Notes: generated by a model not told the origin, from the sequence alone. Shown: positions 16,169-26,446, counted from the stretch's first letter. The stretch is 64,000 nucleotides of DNA from Pseudomonas sp. S04 (GCF_009834545.1 NZ_CP019427.1:186001-250000), one strand, 5' to 3'. Numbers and translations: made by a program.

Positions 16169-17383
16169 ATGAGCGCTGTTGATTTACCTGCCGTGCCGCG
16201 CGTGCTGATTGCCGAAGCCGATCCCTGGTCGCGGGACCTGCTCAAACAGGTGTTATTGAACGTGCGCTGCGACGCACGGCTGGACCTGTGTGCCGACGGC
16301 CAGCAGGCCCTGCAACTGCTGGCCGAGCAACCCTACGACCTGGTAATTGCCGATGGCGAGCTGCCGGGGGTCGATGGCCTGGGTTTGTTGCGCAGTGTGC
16401 GCCAGCGCCGCCGTCATCCGCCGTTGCCGTTTATTCTGATGAGTCACCGCAACGACAGTGCCAGCGTGCGCGAGGCGATCCCGCTGGCGCCCACGGCGTA
16501 CCTGACCAAGCCGCTGAACATGCAGGGCCTGACGCTGCGCCTGCAGGGCCTGTTGCTGAGCGCCGGGCAGACGGTCTCCTGCGATGTGCCGGCGCTGGCC
16601 CCAGGTATGACCCTGGCGACCTTCCTGGAGCGTCGGCGTGAGTTGGCAGACGGCGCGCCCTTGCTGACCGATGTGCAACTGGCGGTCAAGCGCAGCCTGA
16701 ATCCCAATGGCCTCGACTTGAGGTTGCTGGAAGAAGAGGTGCGCACGGACCCGCAGATCACCGCCGTACTGATCGCCGCGGCCAACAGCGCTGCACAGCA
16801 CCTGGGCGAGGGAGTGCAGACCCTGTCCCAGGCCCTGCATCGTCTTGGCACCGGGCAAAGCATGAACCTGGTGCTGGGCCTTGCTCTCAAGCGCAGTGCG
16901 AAGTTGAGCGACCCGTGCCTGGCCGACTACGCCGAGCGCTACTGGGAGCTGTCGCTGCACACTGCTGAGTACGGCCGCACGCTCGCGCGGTTGCTCGATC
17001 TGGATCAGGAACGCTGTTACTGCGCCGGCATGCTCCATTGCCTGGGGGACCTGGCGTTGTTGCGCTGCCTGCAGGAGTGGAAGCAGGCCGGTGGCGAGTT
17101 GGATGACGAGCAGGAGGTGGGTGAGGCGCTGGTGACGTTTGCAGCGGCCTACGGTTCGGCGCTGCGCACCCGCTGGCGGCTGCCGCTGGAGCTGCGAGAG
17201 CTGATTGCCGCGGTCTATCGGCTTGGTGGCGGGGTTTACTCCAGGGAAGCCCTGGTGATGAACATGGCCGCCCAGTTGGCCCGCCTGACGGAGCATGAGG
17301 GCGTCGAGGAGCTGGCGAAAAGCCGAACGGCACGCTTGCTCAAGATCGGTTTGCCGGAACTGATGCGCCTGCGCAAGACCTGA
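16169..17383 (+). CDS. Response regulator with HDOD output domain
   Basis: 404 residues. An N-terminal receiver domain (about 8-130) has the phospho-acceptor Asp62 in IADGELPGVDG and the lysine in YLTKPL. A C-terminal HDOD domain follows (about 150-355; for example ITAVLIAAANSAAQH and AGMLHCLGDLALLRCLQ), a degenerate HD-type helical domain with no metal-binding HD pair. HDOD regulators are signalling proteins that often act in c-di-GMP or motility circuits through protein contacts. The start at 16169 is chosen by CCGGAG 8 nt upstream. No kinase is adjacent. Input and partner unknown. Confidence 0.88.
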   Translation: MSAVDLPAVPRVLIAEADPWSRDLLKQVLLNVRCDARLDLCADGQQALQLLAEQPYDLVIADGELPGVDGLGLLRSVRQRRRHPPLPFILMSHRNDSASVREAIPLAPTAYLTKPLNMQGLTLRLQGLLLSAGQTVSCDVPALAPGMTLATFLERRRELADGAPLLTDVQLAVKRSLNPNGLDLRLLEEEVRTDPQITAVLIAAANSAAQHLGEGVQTLSQALHRLGTGQSMNLVLGLALKRSAKLSDPCLADYAERYWELSLHTAEYGRTLARLLDLDQERCYCAGMLHCLGDLALLRCLQEWKQAGGELDDEQEVGEALVTFAAAYGSALRTRWRLPLELRELIAAVYRLGGGVYSREALVMNMAAQLARLTEHEGVEELAKSRTARLLKIGLPELMRLRKT

Positions 17384-17398
17384 TCTGACGCAGAACCT

Positions 17399-17426
17399 GT
17401 GGGAGCGGGCCGGGCGGCGCTCCCAC
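17399..17426. repeat. REP palindrome
   Basis: GTGGGAGCG, central GGCCGGGCGG, CGCTCCCAC. A Pseudomonas REP unit between the convergent ends of the HDOD regulator and desA; it may also terminate transcription. Confidence 0.8.
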
Positions 17427-17443
17427 ATCTATGGTTTGGGGCT

Positions 17444-18622
17444 TTACGCCGGACGCAGGGAGTAGGTCTTGAGCTGGTGGGCGAAGTCGCGCAGGGATTG
17501 AATTCCGCTGGCCTCGGCTTCGTGGATCCAGTCCTTGATGGCCGCCAGCATGTCGTGGCCGTTGGAGCTGGTCTTGACCCAGATCTGCTGCAGGGCCAGG
17601 CGTTTTTCGTAGATGACCTTCAGTGCCTGGCTGTGCTCGAGCATGGTCTGAATGCGCAGGTGATGCTTTTCATCCAGCAGGCTGGTTTCCCGCGAGAGCA
17701 GGCGCTTGGCGCGATGGAATTGGTGGCGTACCGAATGGTCGACCTTTTCCAGCTCTTGCTTGACCAACGGGCCGATCACCAGCTTGCGGTACTGGGCCAT
17801 GATTTGGAAACGATTGTTGAGAATCGCCATGGCGGTGTCCATGTCCAGGTTGCCCTTGCCTTCGACGCGGTGGGCAATGGGCGCAACGCGCTGCACCTTG
17901 GCCAGGCGCAGGAAGCTGAACAGCTGGATCCAGGCCCAGCCGAGGTCGAATTCCCACTTTTTCACCGACAGCTTGGCCGAGTTGGGGTAGGTGTGGTGGT
18001 TGTTGTGCAGCTCTTCGCCACCCACCAGGATGCCCCATGGCACCAGGTTGGTCGCCGCGTCGCGACATTCGAAGTTGCGGTAGCCGATCGCATGGCCCAG
18101 GCCGTTGATCACGCCGGCGGCCCAAAACGGGATCCACATCATCTGGATCGCCCAGATGGTGATGCCGATGGTGCCGAACAGCAGCAGGTCGATCACTCCC
18201 ATGAGTGCCACGCCCAGCAACGGGTAGCGGCTGTACAGGTTGCGTTCGATCCAGTCTTCGGGGCAGTTCTTGCCGTAGATGCGCAGGGTCTCGGGGTTCT
18301 CGGCTTCGGCGCGGTACAGCTCTGCACCTTTGCGCAGGACCGTGGACAGGCCCTTGATGACCGGACTGTGGGGATCATCGACGGTTTCGCACTTGGCGTG
18401 GTGCTTGCGGTGGATAGCGGTCCACTCGCGGGTGTTCTGCGCCGTGGTCAGCCACAGCCAGAAGCGGAAGAAGTGTTTCAGGCCGGCATTCAGCTCAAGA
18501 GAGCGATGGGCCGAGTAACGATGCAGGTAAACCGTGACACCCACGATGGTGATGTGGGTCATTAACAGGGTGACTGCCACCAGTTGCCAGGCCGACAAGC
18601 CGAGTAAACCTTCGTACCACAT
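17444..18622 (-). CDS. desA: Membrane fatty-acid desaturase, DesA-type
   Basis: Oxygen-dependent delta-9 desaturation of acyl chains in membrane lipids. 392 residues with about four membrane helices in the first 210. The three histidine clusters that bind the di-iron site are HRYSAH (34-39), HRKHH (71-75) and HNNHH (about 206). The C-terminal 150 residues form a helical cytoplasmic tail. Order and orientation relative to the GGDEF/EAL gene and oscA match the P. aeruginosa desA (PA0286) neighbourhood, which decides between DesA and the acyl-CoA desaturase DesB. Divergent from the GGDEF/EAL gene. Confidence 0.92.
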   Translation of the reverse strand: MWYEGLLGLSAWQLVAVTLLMTHITIVGVTVYLHRYSAHRSLELNAGLKHFFRFWLWLTTAQNTREWTAIHRKHHAKCETVDDPHSPVIKGLSTVLRKGAELYRAEAENPETLRIYGKNCPEDWIERNLYSRYPLLGVALMGVIDLLLFGTIGITIWAIQMMWIPFWAAGVINGLGHAIGYRNFECRDAATNLVPWGILVGGEELHNNHHTYPNSAKLSVKKWEFDLGWAWIQLFSFLRLAKVQRVAPIAHRVEGKGNLDMDTAMAILNNRFQIMAQYRKLVIGPLVKQELEKVDHSVRHQFHRAKRLLSRETSLLDEKHHLRIQTMLEHSQALKVIYEKRLALQQIWVKTSSNGHDMLAAIKDWIHEAEASGIQSLRDFAHQLKTYSLRPA

Positions 18623-18756
18623 AGGCTATATGGCCCTCGATAAAGAAAAAAATAGCTCGCGCATTATCACTCAGGACACAGATAAAACCAGTCACCCTTT
18701 CAGATAAGAGTGGCGGGATGTTTCTTTATTCTATAATTCCGAACTTTTGTAGGGAC

Positions 18757-20688
18757 ATGGACGGCCGGATGCCTGCCTTTTATCGCGATGCATTGCGTGC
18801 AGCGCTGCTTTACCTAGTGATTTCCTGCGTGTGGTTGGGGATTACTGGTTGTTTATTGAACAATTTGTTCGATGATTCCGCTCATCTAGCCCGCTGGCAA
18901 CTGATCAACGGTTACGTCTGGGTGCTGCTCAGTGCCGGCTTGATTGTCCTGGTGCGTGGGCGCTGGCCGGGTTTTCTCGGTCGGGGAGCCGCGTTGGGCC
19001 GGGGCACTGAGGACCGCGCGCAATTGCGCCAGGCGCAGGCGGTGTTCGATTGCACCCATGAAGGCGTGTTGGTGACCGATCGCCAGCGCAAGATTGTCCA
19101 CGTCAATCGCGCCTTCATGGAAATCACCGGTTACCAGCCCGACGAGGTGCTGGGGCGTACGCCCAGCCTGTTCAAGTCCGGTCATCACCCGCCGGATTTT
19201 TATAAGAAGATGTTTCAGGATCTCGGGCGTGGTGGTCAGTGGAGCGGTGAGATCTGGAACCGGCGCAAAAGCGGCGAGATTTTCCCCCAGTGGCAAACCA
19301 TCCGGGTGATCCGTGACGACTGCGGTCAGCTCAGCCACTACGTGGCGGTGTTTTCCGATATCAGCGCGATCAAGGATTCCGAGCACGAGCTCAAGCACCT
19401 GGCGCATCACGACCCGCTGACCGACCTGCCCAATCGCCTGCTGTTCGGCGATCGTGTCGAGCAGGCGCTGGCGTCGGCGCAAATCCACAAGCGCGGCTGT
19501 GCCTTGCTGATGATCGACCTCGATCATTTCAAGATGATCAACGACAGCCTGGGGCACAACGTCGGCGATCGCCTGCTCAAGGCGGTGGCTTCGCGCTTGC
19601 GCGAGATGTTCGGCCCCGGCGTGACCCTCGCGCGCCTGGGGGGCGACGAGTTTGCTGTGCTGGTGGAGAGCTGTGGGCAACTGGTCCAGGCCGCGGCGCT
19701 GGCGCAACGGATCATCGATGGCCTGAAAGAGCCCTTCGTGATCGACGCCGATCAGTTGTTTATCAATGCCAGTGTCGGCATCAGCCTGTTCCCCAGCGAC
19801 GCGCAGAGCGCCGAGCAGTTGCTGCGCAATGCCGATTCGGCATTGTTCAAGGCCAAGAGCGCCGGGCGTAACGATTATGCCTTGTACACCGAGGAATTGA
19901 CGGCCCATGCCCAGCATCGGGTCGAGACCGCCTTCGAGCTGCGCCGGGCGCTGGAGCAGCAGGAGCTGCGGGTCTACTACCAGCCCGTGCACGACCTGCA
20001 GAGCAGCCGCTTGATCGGCGTCGAGGCACTGGTGCGCTGGCAGCACCCGCAGCGTGGCCTGGTGCCGCCGAGCGAGTTCATCCCGATTGCCGAGCGCACC
20101 GGGCTGATCGCGGACATCGACGCCTGGGTGATGCGTCAGGCGTGTCAGCAGATGTGCGAGTGGCAGCAAGCTGGCGTGGCGTTGTCATTCATTGCGGTGA
20201 ACGTGTCGAGCCGCCTGTTCGCCCGACGCGAGCTGTATCAGCGCGTCGCCCAAGTGCTGCATGACACCGAGTTGGATCCGGCCTGCCTGGAGCTGGAAGT
20301 GACGGAAAGCGCGGTGATGGGCGACCCGGAAGTGGCCCTGGAGCAGATGCACCGGCTGCGCGAGTTGGGGGTGCGCCTGGCCATCGACGATTTCGGGACC
20401 GGCTATTCGTCGCTGTTGCGGCTCAAGCGCCTGCCGGTGCAGAAGCTCAAGATCGACCAGGGTTTTGTCGCCGGACTGCCCTGGGATGATGACGATGCCG
20501 CTATCGTGCGGGTGATCATCGCCCTGGCGCAAAGCATGGGCATGCAGGTGCACGCCGAAGGCATCGAGCACGTCGAACAGGCGGCGTTTTTACTCGATCA
20601 CGGCTGTGACCTGGGCCAGGGTTACTGGTATGGGCGACCCATGCCGGCAGACGAACTGGATTGGGCGCGGGCACCACTGATCCGCTAA
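18757..20688 (+). CDS. PAS-GGDEF-EAL c-di-GMP protein (PA0285/PipA-like)
   Basis: About 643 residues: an N-terminal membrane anchor of two helices (about 12-65), a PAS domain (about 90-200), GGDEF (LGGDEFAVL near 295) and EAL (GVEALVRW near 420, followed by NVSSRLF, ELEVTES and IDDFGTGYSSL). Both motifs are intact, so diguanylate cyclase and phosphodiesterase activities are both possible. The syntenic P. aeruginosa protein, as I recall it, acts mainly as a phosphodiesterase. The start is uncertain: 18718, 18757 and 18769 are in frame. A TATAAT at 18732-18737 makes 18718 unlikely, and the ribosome sites of the other two are poorly spaced. Divergent from desA. Confidence 0.9.
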   Translation: MDGRMPAFYRDALRAALLYLVISCVWLGITGCLLNNLFDDSAHLARWQLINGYVWVLLSAGLIVLVRGRWPGFLGRGAALGRGTEDRAQLRQAQAVFDCTHEGVLVTDRQRKIVHVNRAFMEITGYQPDEVLGRTPSLFKSGHHPPDFYKKMFQDLGRGGQWSGEIWNRRKSGEIFPQWQTIRVIRDDCGQLSHYVAVFSDISAIKDSEHELKHLAHHDPLTDLPNRLLFGDRVEQALASAQIHKRGCALLMIDLDHFKMINDSLGHNVGDRLLKAVASRLREMFGPGVTLARLGGDEFAVLVESCGQLVQAAALAQRIIDGLKEPFVIDADQLFINASVGISLFPSDAQSAEQLLRNADSALFKAKSAGRNDYALYTEELTAHAQHRVETAFELRRALEQQELRVYYQPVHDLQSSRLIGVEALVRWQHPQRGLVPPSEFIPIAERTGLIADIDAWVMRQACQQMCEWQQAGVALSFIAVNVSSRLFARRELYQRVAQVLHDTELDPACLELEVTESAVMGDPEVALEQMHRLRELGVRLAIDDFGTGYSSLLRLKRLPVQKLKIDQGFVAGLPWDDDDAAIVRVIIALAQSMGMQVHAEGIEHVEQAAFLLDHGCDLGQGYWYGRPMPADELDWARAPLIR

Positions 20689-20708
20689 GGCGGTGGTGCT
20701 TCATCCAA

Positions 20709-20725
20709 GGGCTGCGCTGCAGCCC
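20709..20725 (+). terminator. Hairpin after the GGDEF/EAL gene
   Basis: GGGCTGC, loop GCT, GCAGCCC, 20 bp past the stop codon. No T-tract, so a weak or Rho-assisted end. Confidence 0.4.
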
Positions 20726-20830
20726 AGCGTGATCAAGTATCTGCACCCTCTGTCCAAATCACGGCAGGCAAAACCGTGAAGTCCATGCAAGCCCTTGTCT
20801 GGGCGAAAAATACTTTTCAGTTATATAAAC

Positions 20831-20855
20831 ATTCTTAAATAGTATTTTTAAGAAT
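20831..20855. promoter_or_regulatory. Perfect AT-rich dyad upstream of oscA (candidate CysB site)
   Basis: ATTCTTAAA, spacer TAGTATT, TTTAAGAAT: a 9-bp perfect inverted repeat 81 bp before the oscA start. CysB sites in sulfur-starvation promoters are AT-rich with convergent half-sites, so this is the obvious candidate for control of oscA-sbp-cysTWA. Binder inferred. Confidence 0.55.
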
Positions 20856-20935
20856 ATCCACGGCTATCTACTATTGCTCTCACGCCACAAGCAGTGCCGC
20901 CACTGCGAGGCACTTCTCATTTCAGGAGCAGCACC

Positions 20936-21118
20936 ATGAGCGCATCCCTACGTAGCGTTGACGGCCATGACGAAGCCACCATCTTGCGCGAGATCCAGAG
21001 CGCCCTGCGCGATCTGCGCTTTGGTGCGGTAGAGATCACTGTGCACAACGCCCAAGTGGTTCAGATCGAGCGCAAGGAAAAATTCCGCCTGCAGAACCCG
21101 AGCAACAAGCCGAGCTGA
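20936..21118 (+). CDS. oscA: OscA, DUF2292 small protein for organosulfur use
   Basis: 60 residues with the DUF2292/YezD pattern: [36 protein letters not shown]. The short beta-rich body suggests a small regulatory or binding protein. In Pseudomonas, oscA next to sbp is required for growth on organosulfur compounds, especially under chromate stress. AGGAG lies 7 nt before the ATG; the longer in-frame reading from 20894 has no ribosome site. It is the first gene of the sulfate-uptake operon, 70 bp before sbp. Confidence 0.93.
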   Translation: MSASLRSVDGHDEATILREIQSALRDLRFGAVEITVHNAQVVQIERKEKFRLQNPSNKPS

Positions 21119-21188
21119 GGCGTCGCTGGCAACCCGTTTCCAGAAATCCATAAGAACAGCCAACACCAAAAATTTCAGGAGCTCCACC

Positions 21189-22202
21189 ATGTCGTCGATT
21201 CGCCGTTACGCTTTGGCCGCTCTGGCCAGTGCCATTTTTGCCGGTTCCGCGGTTGCCAAGGATTACGAGTTGCTGAACGTTTCGTACGACCCGACGCGTG
21301 AGCTGTATCAGGACTACAACGCAGAGTTCATCAACTTCTGGAAGAAGGAGCATGCCGGCGACAACGTCAAGATCCAGCAGTCCCATGGTGGCTCCGGCAA
21401 GCAAGGGCGGGCGGTGATCGATGGCCTGCGGGCCGACGTGGTGACCCTGGCGCTGGCCGGTGACATCGACGAAATCGCCAAGTTGGGCAAGACCCTACCT
21501 GCTGACTGGCAGAAGCGTCTACCCGAGGCCAGCACTCCCTACACCTCGACCATCGTGTTCCTGGTGCGCAAGGGCAACCCCAAAGGCATCAAGGACTGGG
21601 GCGACCTGACCAAGACCGGTGTTGAAGTCATCACCCCGAATCCCAAAACCTCTGGCGGCGCCCGCTGGAACTTCCTGGCAGCCTGGGCCTACGGTCTCAA
21701 GGCCAATGGTGGCGACGAAGCCAAGGCCAAGGAATACGTACAGACCCTGTTCAAGCACGTGCCAGTGCTCGATACCGGTGCTCGCGGCTCGACCATCACC
21801 TTCGTCAACAACGGTCAGGGTGACGTGTTGCTGGCCTGGGAAAACGAAGCCTTCCTGGCGCTCAAGGAAGATGGCGGCGCAGACAAGTTCGAAATCGTCG
21901 TGCCTTCGCTGTCGATCCTCGCCGAACCGCCGGTCGCGGTGGTCGACAAGAACGCCGAGAAAAAAGGCAACGAGCAGATCGCCGAAGCCTACCTCAAGCA
22001 CCTGTACAGCCCGGCAGGCCAGGAAATAGCGGCGAAGAACTTCTATCGTCCACGTGACAAGGACGTGTCTGCCAAGTACGCCAAGCAGTTCCCGACCCTG
22101 GAGCTGGTAACCATCGACAAGGACTTCGGTGGCTGGAAAACCGCCCAGCCGAAGTTCTTCAATGATGGCGGTGTGTTCGACCAGATTTACCAGGCACAGT
22201 AA
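21189..22202 (+). CDS. sbp: Periplasmic sulfate-binding protein
   Basis: 337 residues. The signal peptide is cleaved after AVA (about residue 23). Mature sequence features of the Sbp/CysP family are [32 protein letters not shown] and the conserved Trp/Arg segment [15 protein letters not shown], which together ligate the sulfate dianion. It delivers sulfate to CysT/CysW/CysA. A CAGGAG ribosome site precedes it. A hairpin after the stop probably lets sbp be made in excess over the permease genes. Confidence 0.96.
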   Translation: MSSIRRYALAALASAIFAGSAVAKDYELLNVSYDPTRELYQDYNAEFINFWKKEHAGDNVKIQQSHGGSGKQGRAVIDGLRADVVTLALAGDIDEIAKLGKTLPADWQKRLPEASTPYTSTIVFLVRKGNPKGIKDWGDLTKTGVEVITPNPKTSGGARWNFLAAWAYGLKANGGDEAKAKEYVQTLFKHVPVLDTGARGSTITFVNNGQGDVLLAWENEAFLALKEDGGADKFEIVVPSLSILAEPPVAVVDKNAEKKGNEQIAEAYLKHLYSPAGQEIAAKNFYRPRDKDVSAKYAKQFPTLELVTIDKDFGGWKTAQPKFFNDGGVFDQIYQAQ

Positions 22203-22221
22203 TCTTAAATTGCTATCAACG

Positions 22222-22250
22222 AGCCCCGGATTTACCTTCGGGGCTTTGTT
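22222..22250 (+). terminator. Attenuating hairpin between sbp and cysT
   Basis: AGCCCCG, 10-nt loop, CGGGGCT then TTGTTGTG. The T-tail is weak, so partial termination is likely: more binding protein than transporter. Confidence 0.7.
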
Positions 22251-22272
22251 GTGTTCTTGACCAAGGACTTTT

Positions 22273-23091
22273 ATGTCGCGTCGTATCTCCCCCGTCATAC
22301 CCGGCTTCGGGCTGACGCTGGGCTACACCTTGGTGTACCTCAGCCTGATTGTGCTCATACCCCTGGCGGCGATGTTCGTCCACGCCGCTCAACTTACCTG
22401 GGAGCAGTTCTGGACCATCATCACCGCACCGCGGGTGCTGGCGGCGTTGCAACTGAGCTTTGGCACGGCGCTGTGTGCCGCGATCATCAACGGCATCATC
22501 GGCACGCTGCTGGCCTGGGTGCTGGTGCGTTACACCTTCCCGGGACGCAAAATCATCGATGCGATGATCGACCTGCCCTTCGCCTTGCCCACTGCGGTGG
22601 CCGGTATCGCGCTCACGGCGCTGTACGCACCCAATGGTCTGGTGGGTCAGTTTGCAGCGGACATGGGATTCAAGATTGCCTATACCCCCCTGGGCATCAC
22701 CCTTGCCCTGACGTTCGTGACCCTTCCGTTCGTGGTACGTACAGTACAGCCGGTATTGGCCGATATCCCGCGTGAGATCGAAGAAGCGGCGGCATGCCTG
22801 GGGGCCAAGCCCTTGCAAGTATTCCGCTACATCCTGCTGCCGGCCTTGTTGCCCGCCTGGTTGACCGGTTTCGCCCTGGCATTTGCCCGGGGTGTCGGGG
22901 AGTACGGCTCGGTGATTTTCATTGCCGGTAACATGCCGATGAAAACCGAAATCCTGCCGCTGCTGATCATGGTCAAGCTCGACCAGTACGATTACACCGG
23001 CGCCACCTCCATTGGCGTGTTGATGCTGGTGGTTTCCTTTGTCCTGTTGCTGCTGATCAACCTGTTGCAGCGGCGCATCGAAACCCCATAA
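22273..23091 (+). CDS. cysT: Sulfate/thiosulfate ABC permease CysT (CysU)
   Basis: 272 residues with six predicted membrane helices. The permease EAA loop is [21 protein letters not shown] (about 171-191), which contacts CysA. Further conserved segments are [21 protein letters not shown] and [19 protein letters not shown] precedes the ATG. 13 bp separate it from cysW. Confidence 0.95.
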   Translation: MSRRISPVIPGFGLTLGYTLVYLSLIVLIPLAAMFVHAAQLTWEQFWTIITAPRVLAALQLSFGTALCAAIINGIIGTLLAWVLVRYTFPGRKIIDAMIDLPFALPTAVAGIALTALYAPNGLVGQFAADMGFKIAYTPLGITLALTFVTLPFVVRTVQPVLADIPREIEEAAACLGAKPLQVFRYILLPALLPAWLTGFALAFARGVGEYGSVIFIAGNMPMKTEILPLLIMVKLDQYDYTGATSIGVLMLVVSFVLLLLINLLQRRIETP

Positions 23092-23104
23092 GGAGGCGCG
23101 AACC

Positions 23105-23977
23105 ATGTCCCAATCGTCTATTAGCGCCGCTTCCTCGGCCAACGCTGCCCGTCGTGGCAGCGCCAGCTCGCGACGGATCCTGATCGTTCTCGGCTGGCTG
23201 ATCTTCGCCCTGTTCCTGTTGCTGCCCCTGTTCATCGTGGTGTCCCAGGGCCTGAAACTTGGCCTGGGCGCGTTCTTCGCTGCGATCTTCGAGCCCGACG
23301 CCTTGTCCGCCCTGAAACTCACGGTGATCGCGGTACTGATCTCGGTGCCGTTGAACCTGGTGTTCGGCGTCAGTGCCGCCTGGTGCGTGAGCAAGTATTC
23401 GTTCCGTGGCAAGAGCATGCTGGTGACCCTGATCGACTTGCCGTTCTCGGTGTCGCCAGTGATCGCCGGCCTGGTCTATGTGCTGATGTTTGGCGCCCAG
23501 GGCCTGTTCGGGCCGTGGCTGCAGGACCATGACATCCAGATCGTCTTTGCCTTGCCGGGCATCGTGCTGGCGACAATCTTCGTCACCGTGCCCTTTGTCG
23601 CGCGTGAGCTGATCCCGCTGATGCAGGAGCAGGGCACGCAGGAAGAGGAAGCCGCGCGCTTGCTGGGCGCCAACGGCTGGCAGATGTTCTGGCATGTCAC
23701 CGTGCCGAACATCAAGTGGGGCCTGATCTACGGCGTGGTGCTGTGTACCGCGCGGGCGATGGGCGAGTTCGGTGCGGTGTCGGTGGTTTCCGGGCACATT
23801 CGCGGGGTGACCAACACCTTGCCGTTGCACGTCGAGATCCTCTACAACGAGTACAACCACGTCGCCGCGTTTGCCGTTGCGAGCCTGTTGCTGATCCTGG
23901 CGCTCTTCATCCTGCTGCTCAAGCAGTGGAGCGAAAACCGTATTAACCGCCTGCGCGCCAGCGCCGCGGAGGAATAA
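23105..23977 (+). CDS. cysW: Sulfate/thiosulfate ABC permease CysW
   Basis: 290 residues, second permease subunit of the sulfate importer. Six membrane helices; the EAA loop is [19 protein letters not shown] (about 181-199). Characteristic [17 protein letters not shown] and [15 protein letters not shown] segments. The ribosome site AAGGAGG is near perfect. cysA starts 3 bp after its stop codon. Confidence 0.95.
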   Translation: MSQSSISAASSANAARRGSASSRRILIVLGWLIFALFLLLPLFIVVSQGLKLGLGAFFAAIFEPDALSALKLTVIAVLISVPLNLVFGVSAAWCVSKYSFRGKSMLVTLIDLPFSVSPVIAGLVYVLMFGAQGLFGPWLQDHDIQIVFALPGIVLATIFVTVPFVARELIPLMQEQGTQEEEAARLLGANGWQMFWHVTVPNIKWGLIYGVVLCTARAMGEFGAVSVVSGHIRGVTNTLPLHVEILYNEYNHVAAFAVASLLLILALFILLLKQWSENRINRLRASAAEE

Positions 23978-23980
23978 TTC

Positions 23981-24970
23981 ATGTCGATCGAAGTGCGTAA
24001 CGTCAGCAAGAATTTCAACGCGTTCAAGGCGCTGGACAACATCAGCCTGGACATTCAGAGCGGCGAGCTGGTGGCTTTGCTCGGCCCGTCCGGCTGTGGC
24101 AAGACCACCCTGCTGCGGATCATCGCCGGGCTGGAAACCCCGGACCAGGGCAACATCGTGTTCCACGGCGAAGACGTCTCCGGCCATGATGTGCGCGATC
24201 GCAACGTCGGTTTTGTGTTCCAGCACTACGCGCTGTTTCGCCACATGACGGTGTTCGACAACGTCGCGTTCGGCCTGCGGATGAAACCGAAGAACCAGCG
24301 CCCGAGCGAAAGCCAGATCGCCGCCAAGGTCCATGAACTGTTGAACATGGTGCAACTGGATTGGCTGTCGGATCGCTATCCGGAGCAGTTGTCCGGTGGT
24401 CAACGCCAACGGATCGCCCTGGCTCGCGCTTTGGCGGTGGAACCCAAGGTGCTGTTGCTCGACGAGCCGTTCGGGGCCCTGGATGCCAAGGTCCGCAAGG
24501 AGCTGCGACGCTGGCTGGCCCGCTTGCACGAAGACATCAACCTGACCTCGGTATTCGTTACCCACGACCAGGAAGAGGCGATGGAAGTCGCCGATCGAAT
24601 CGTGGTGATGAACAAGGGCGTGATCGAGCAGATCGGCTCACCGGGTGAGGTCTATGAGAATCCGGCCAGCGATTTTGTCTATCACTTCCTCGGCGACTCG
24701 AACCGCCTGCACCTGGGCGAAGACAACCACGTGCTGTTCCGTCCCCACGAAGTGTCGCTGTCGCGCCATGAACTGGAAGACCATCACGCCGCCGAAGTCC
24801 GCGACATTCGCCCCCTGGGCGCCACCACCCGGGTGACCTTGAAGGTGGAAGGCCAGAGTGAGTTGATCGAGGCCGAAGTGGTCAAGGACCACGACAGCCT
24901 GACCGGCCTGGCCAAGGGCGAGACCCTGTTCTTCAAACCCAAGGTCTGGCAAAAAGTCTCCAACCTGTAG
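23981..24970 (+). CDS. cysA: Sulfate/thiosulfate import ATPase CysA
   Basis: 329 residues. Walker [10 protein letters not shown] (about 37-45), Q-loop FQHYALF, signature [14 protein letters not shown] (about 137) and Walker [13 protein letters not shown] (about 155). A C-terminal TOBE-type regulatory domain begins near residue 240 ([19 protein letters not shown]). It energises CysT/CysW. GGAGGA precedes the ATG. Last gene of the operon; no clear terminator follows before the convergent lysE-type gene. Confidence 0.96.
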   Translation: MSIEVRNVSKNFNAFKALDNISLDIQSGELVALLGPSGCGKTTLLRIIAGLETPDQGNIVFHGEDVSGHDVRDRNVGFVFQHYALFRHMTVFDNVAFGLRMKPKNQRPSESQIAAKVHELLNMVQLDWLSDRYPEQLSGGQRQRIALARALAVEPKVLLLDEPFGALDAKVRKELRRWLARLHEDINLTSVFVTHDQEEAMEVADRIVVMNKGVIEQIGSPGEVYENPASDFVYHFLGDSNRLHLGEDNHVLFRPHEVSLSRHELEDHHAAEVRDIRPLGATTRVTLKVEGQSELIEAEVVKDHDSLTGLAKGETLFFKPKVWQKVSNL

Positions 24971-24993
24971 CACCTGTAGCTGCTGCACAACGT

Positions 24994-25614
24994 TCATTTC
25001 AAGCCGCTTTGCAGCACCAGCACACACCCCAGACCGATCAGGATCGTGCCGCTGAAACGCGGCACGAATCGCTGGCAGCCGGCCGTGGACAAGGGGCCGA
25101 GCAACAGCGATGCGCCCAGCACCGCGCCCACGTCGGCGAGGGAAAACACCAGGTTGACGAAGCTGCCCAGCAGCAGGAACTGCAGCCAGACCGGTGCCGA
25201 GGCAGTGACGTCGACAAATTGCGGCAGGAAGGTCAGGAAAAACAGCGCGGTTTTCGGGTTGAGCACTTCCACCACCACACTGTCTCGCAGCACCCCGGGC
25301 TCTTCCGGGGTGTCGGTCGTGGCGGCCTGTCGACTCTTGACGATCATCGATCCCCCCAGCCAGATCAGATAGCCGGCACCCGCCAGGCGGATCACGTCGA
25401 ACGCCATCGGCGCCGCATGCAGCAGCGCCGACAAACCTAAGGTGGCTGCCGCAATGTGCGCATAGCAACCCAGGTGAATACCCAGCGCCGCCTTGAGTCC
25501 GGCGCGCCGGCCGTGGGCGAGGGTCTGGCTGGTCATGTACAGAATGGCCGGCCCTGGCATGCAGGCGAAGGCCAGGGTGGCGGTGGCGAAGGGAATCCAG
25601 AGATGCAGGGACAT
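24994..25614 (-). CDS. LysE/RhtB-family amino-acid exporter
   Basis: 206 residues with about six membrane helices. The family motif is FACMPGPAILYMTSQTLAHG in the first helix pair, with NPKTALFFLTFLPQF in the middle. It exports an amino acid or analogue; the substrate cannot be told. The ATG at 25614 is preceded by GGAAGAG and matches the family N-terminus, so the longer reading to 25716 is dropped. Convergent with cysA at 23 bp. Export of excess cysteine or homoserine-type compounds would suit the neighbourhood but is speculative. Confidence 0.88.
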   Translation of the reverse strand: MSLHLWIPFATATLAFACMPGPAILYMTSQTLAHGRRAGLKAALGIHLGCYAHIAAATLGLSALLHAAPMAFDVIRLAGAGYLIWLGGSMIVKSRQAATTDTPEEPGVLRDSVVVEVLNPKTALFFLTFLPQFVDVTASAPVWLQFLLLGSFVNLVFSLADVGAVLGASLLLGPLSTAGCQRFVPRFSGTILIGLGCVLVLQSGLK

Positions 25615-25789
25615 GGTGGTGCTCTTCCAGTGAGTGATGCCTTCGGGCAGGTTCTGGAAGACGCTGGAGGGAAAGGCCGGGCAGGTCGTGCGAGCAGCGA
25701 AGTACCAGAGCCGCAAGGTTAGGGCGGGGGGAAAGGCGGTGAAATACGGCAGTTGTCGTATTTTATCCAGCGGGGCAACGCAGCATGCT

Positions 25790-26446
25790 TCAGCCCACAG
25801 CCAGCCCGAGGCGGACGGCGTACACCGCCAGTTCGGCGGTGTTGTGCAGGTCGAGTTTGCGCATCAGGTTTTCCCGGTGTTTGCGCACGGTCAACGGGCT
25901 GATGTGCAGGGCGTCGGCAATGTCGTGCGCGGACTGGCCCGAAGCAACCAGGCCGAGGATCTGCTGCTCGCGGCGGGTCAGCCCACCGCCACTGGTTATC
26001 AGGTGGGCGTCGGGGGTGCTGCTGCCATGGCCCTCCACCGCGAAGCGCACGGCCACGGCCAGGTAGCGCTGGTTCAGGCGAATGGCATCGATGGCGTCGA
26101 ACAGCTCATGGCTCTCGTCGGCCTTGGTGACGTAGCCCTGCACGCCCGCCTCGAGCACGCCGCGAATGGTGCTCAACTCGACGTTGGCGGTCAGCACGAG
26201 GATTTTCAACCGTGGGTAATCGGCGCGCAGTTGGCGAATGAATTGCAGGCGGTTGACCCCCGGCATACCCAGGTCCAGGAGCAGCAGGTCGACCTGGTGT
26301 TGGGCCAGGACGCTGAGGATCGCATCGCTGTGGGCGGCCTCGCCGACCACCTGCAGATCATCGCGGGTGGACAGGAGAAATCTCAGGCCGTCGCGCACGA
26401 TGCTATGGTCATCGGCAATCAGGACGTTCAGGCGCTTCACTTCCAT
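25790..26446 (-). CDS. LuxR-type (NarL/FixJ) response regulator
   Basis: 218 residues. Receiver domain (about 5-120) with phospho-acceptor D58 in LLLLDLGMPG and acidic pair ADDH at 11-14; the lysine is in YVTKAD. The C-terminal LuxR HTH (about 153-215) reads LTRREQQILGLVASGQSAHD with TVRKHRENLMRKLDL. It is divergent from a hybrid histidine kinase, 30 bp apart, so the two almost certainly form one signalling pair. Target genes unknown; the 30-bp gap must hold overlapping promoters. Confidence 0.93.
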   Translation of the reverse strand: MEVKRLNVLIADDHSIVRDGLRFLLSTRDDLQVVGEAAHSDAILSVLAQHQVDLLLLDLGMPGVNRLQFIRQLRADYPRLKILVLTANVELSTIRGVLEAGVQGYVTKADESHELFDAIDAIRLNQRYLAVAVRFAVEGHGSSTPDAHLITSGGGLTRREQQILGLVASGQSAHDIADALHISPLTVRKHRENLMRKLDLHNTAELAVYAVRLGLAVG

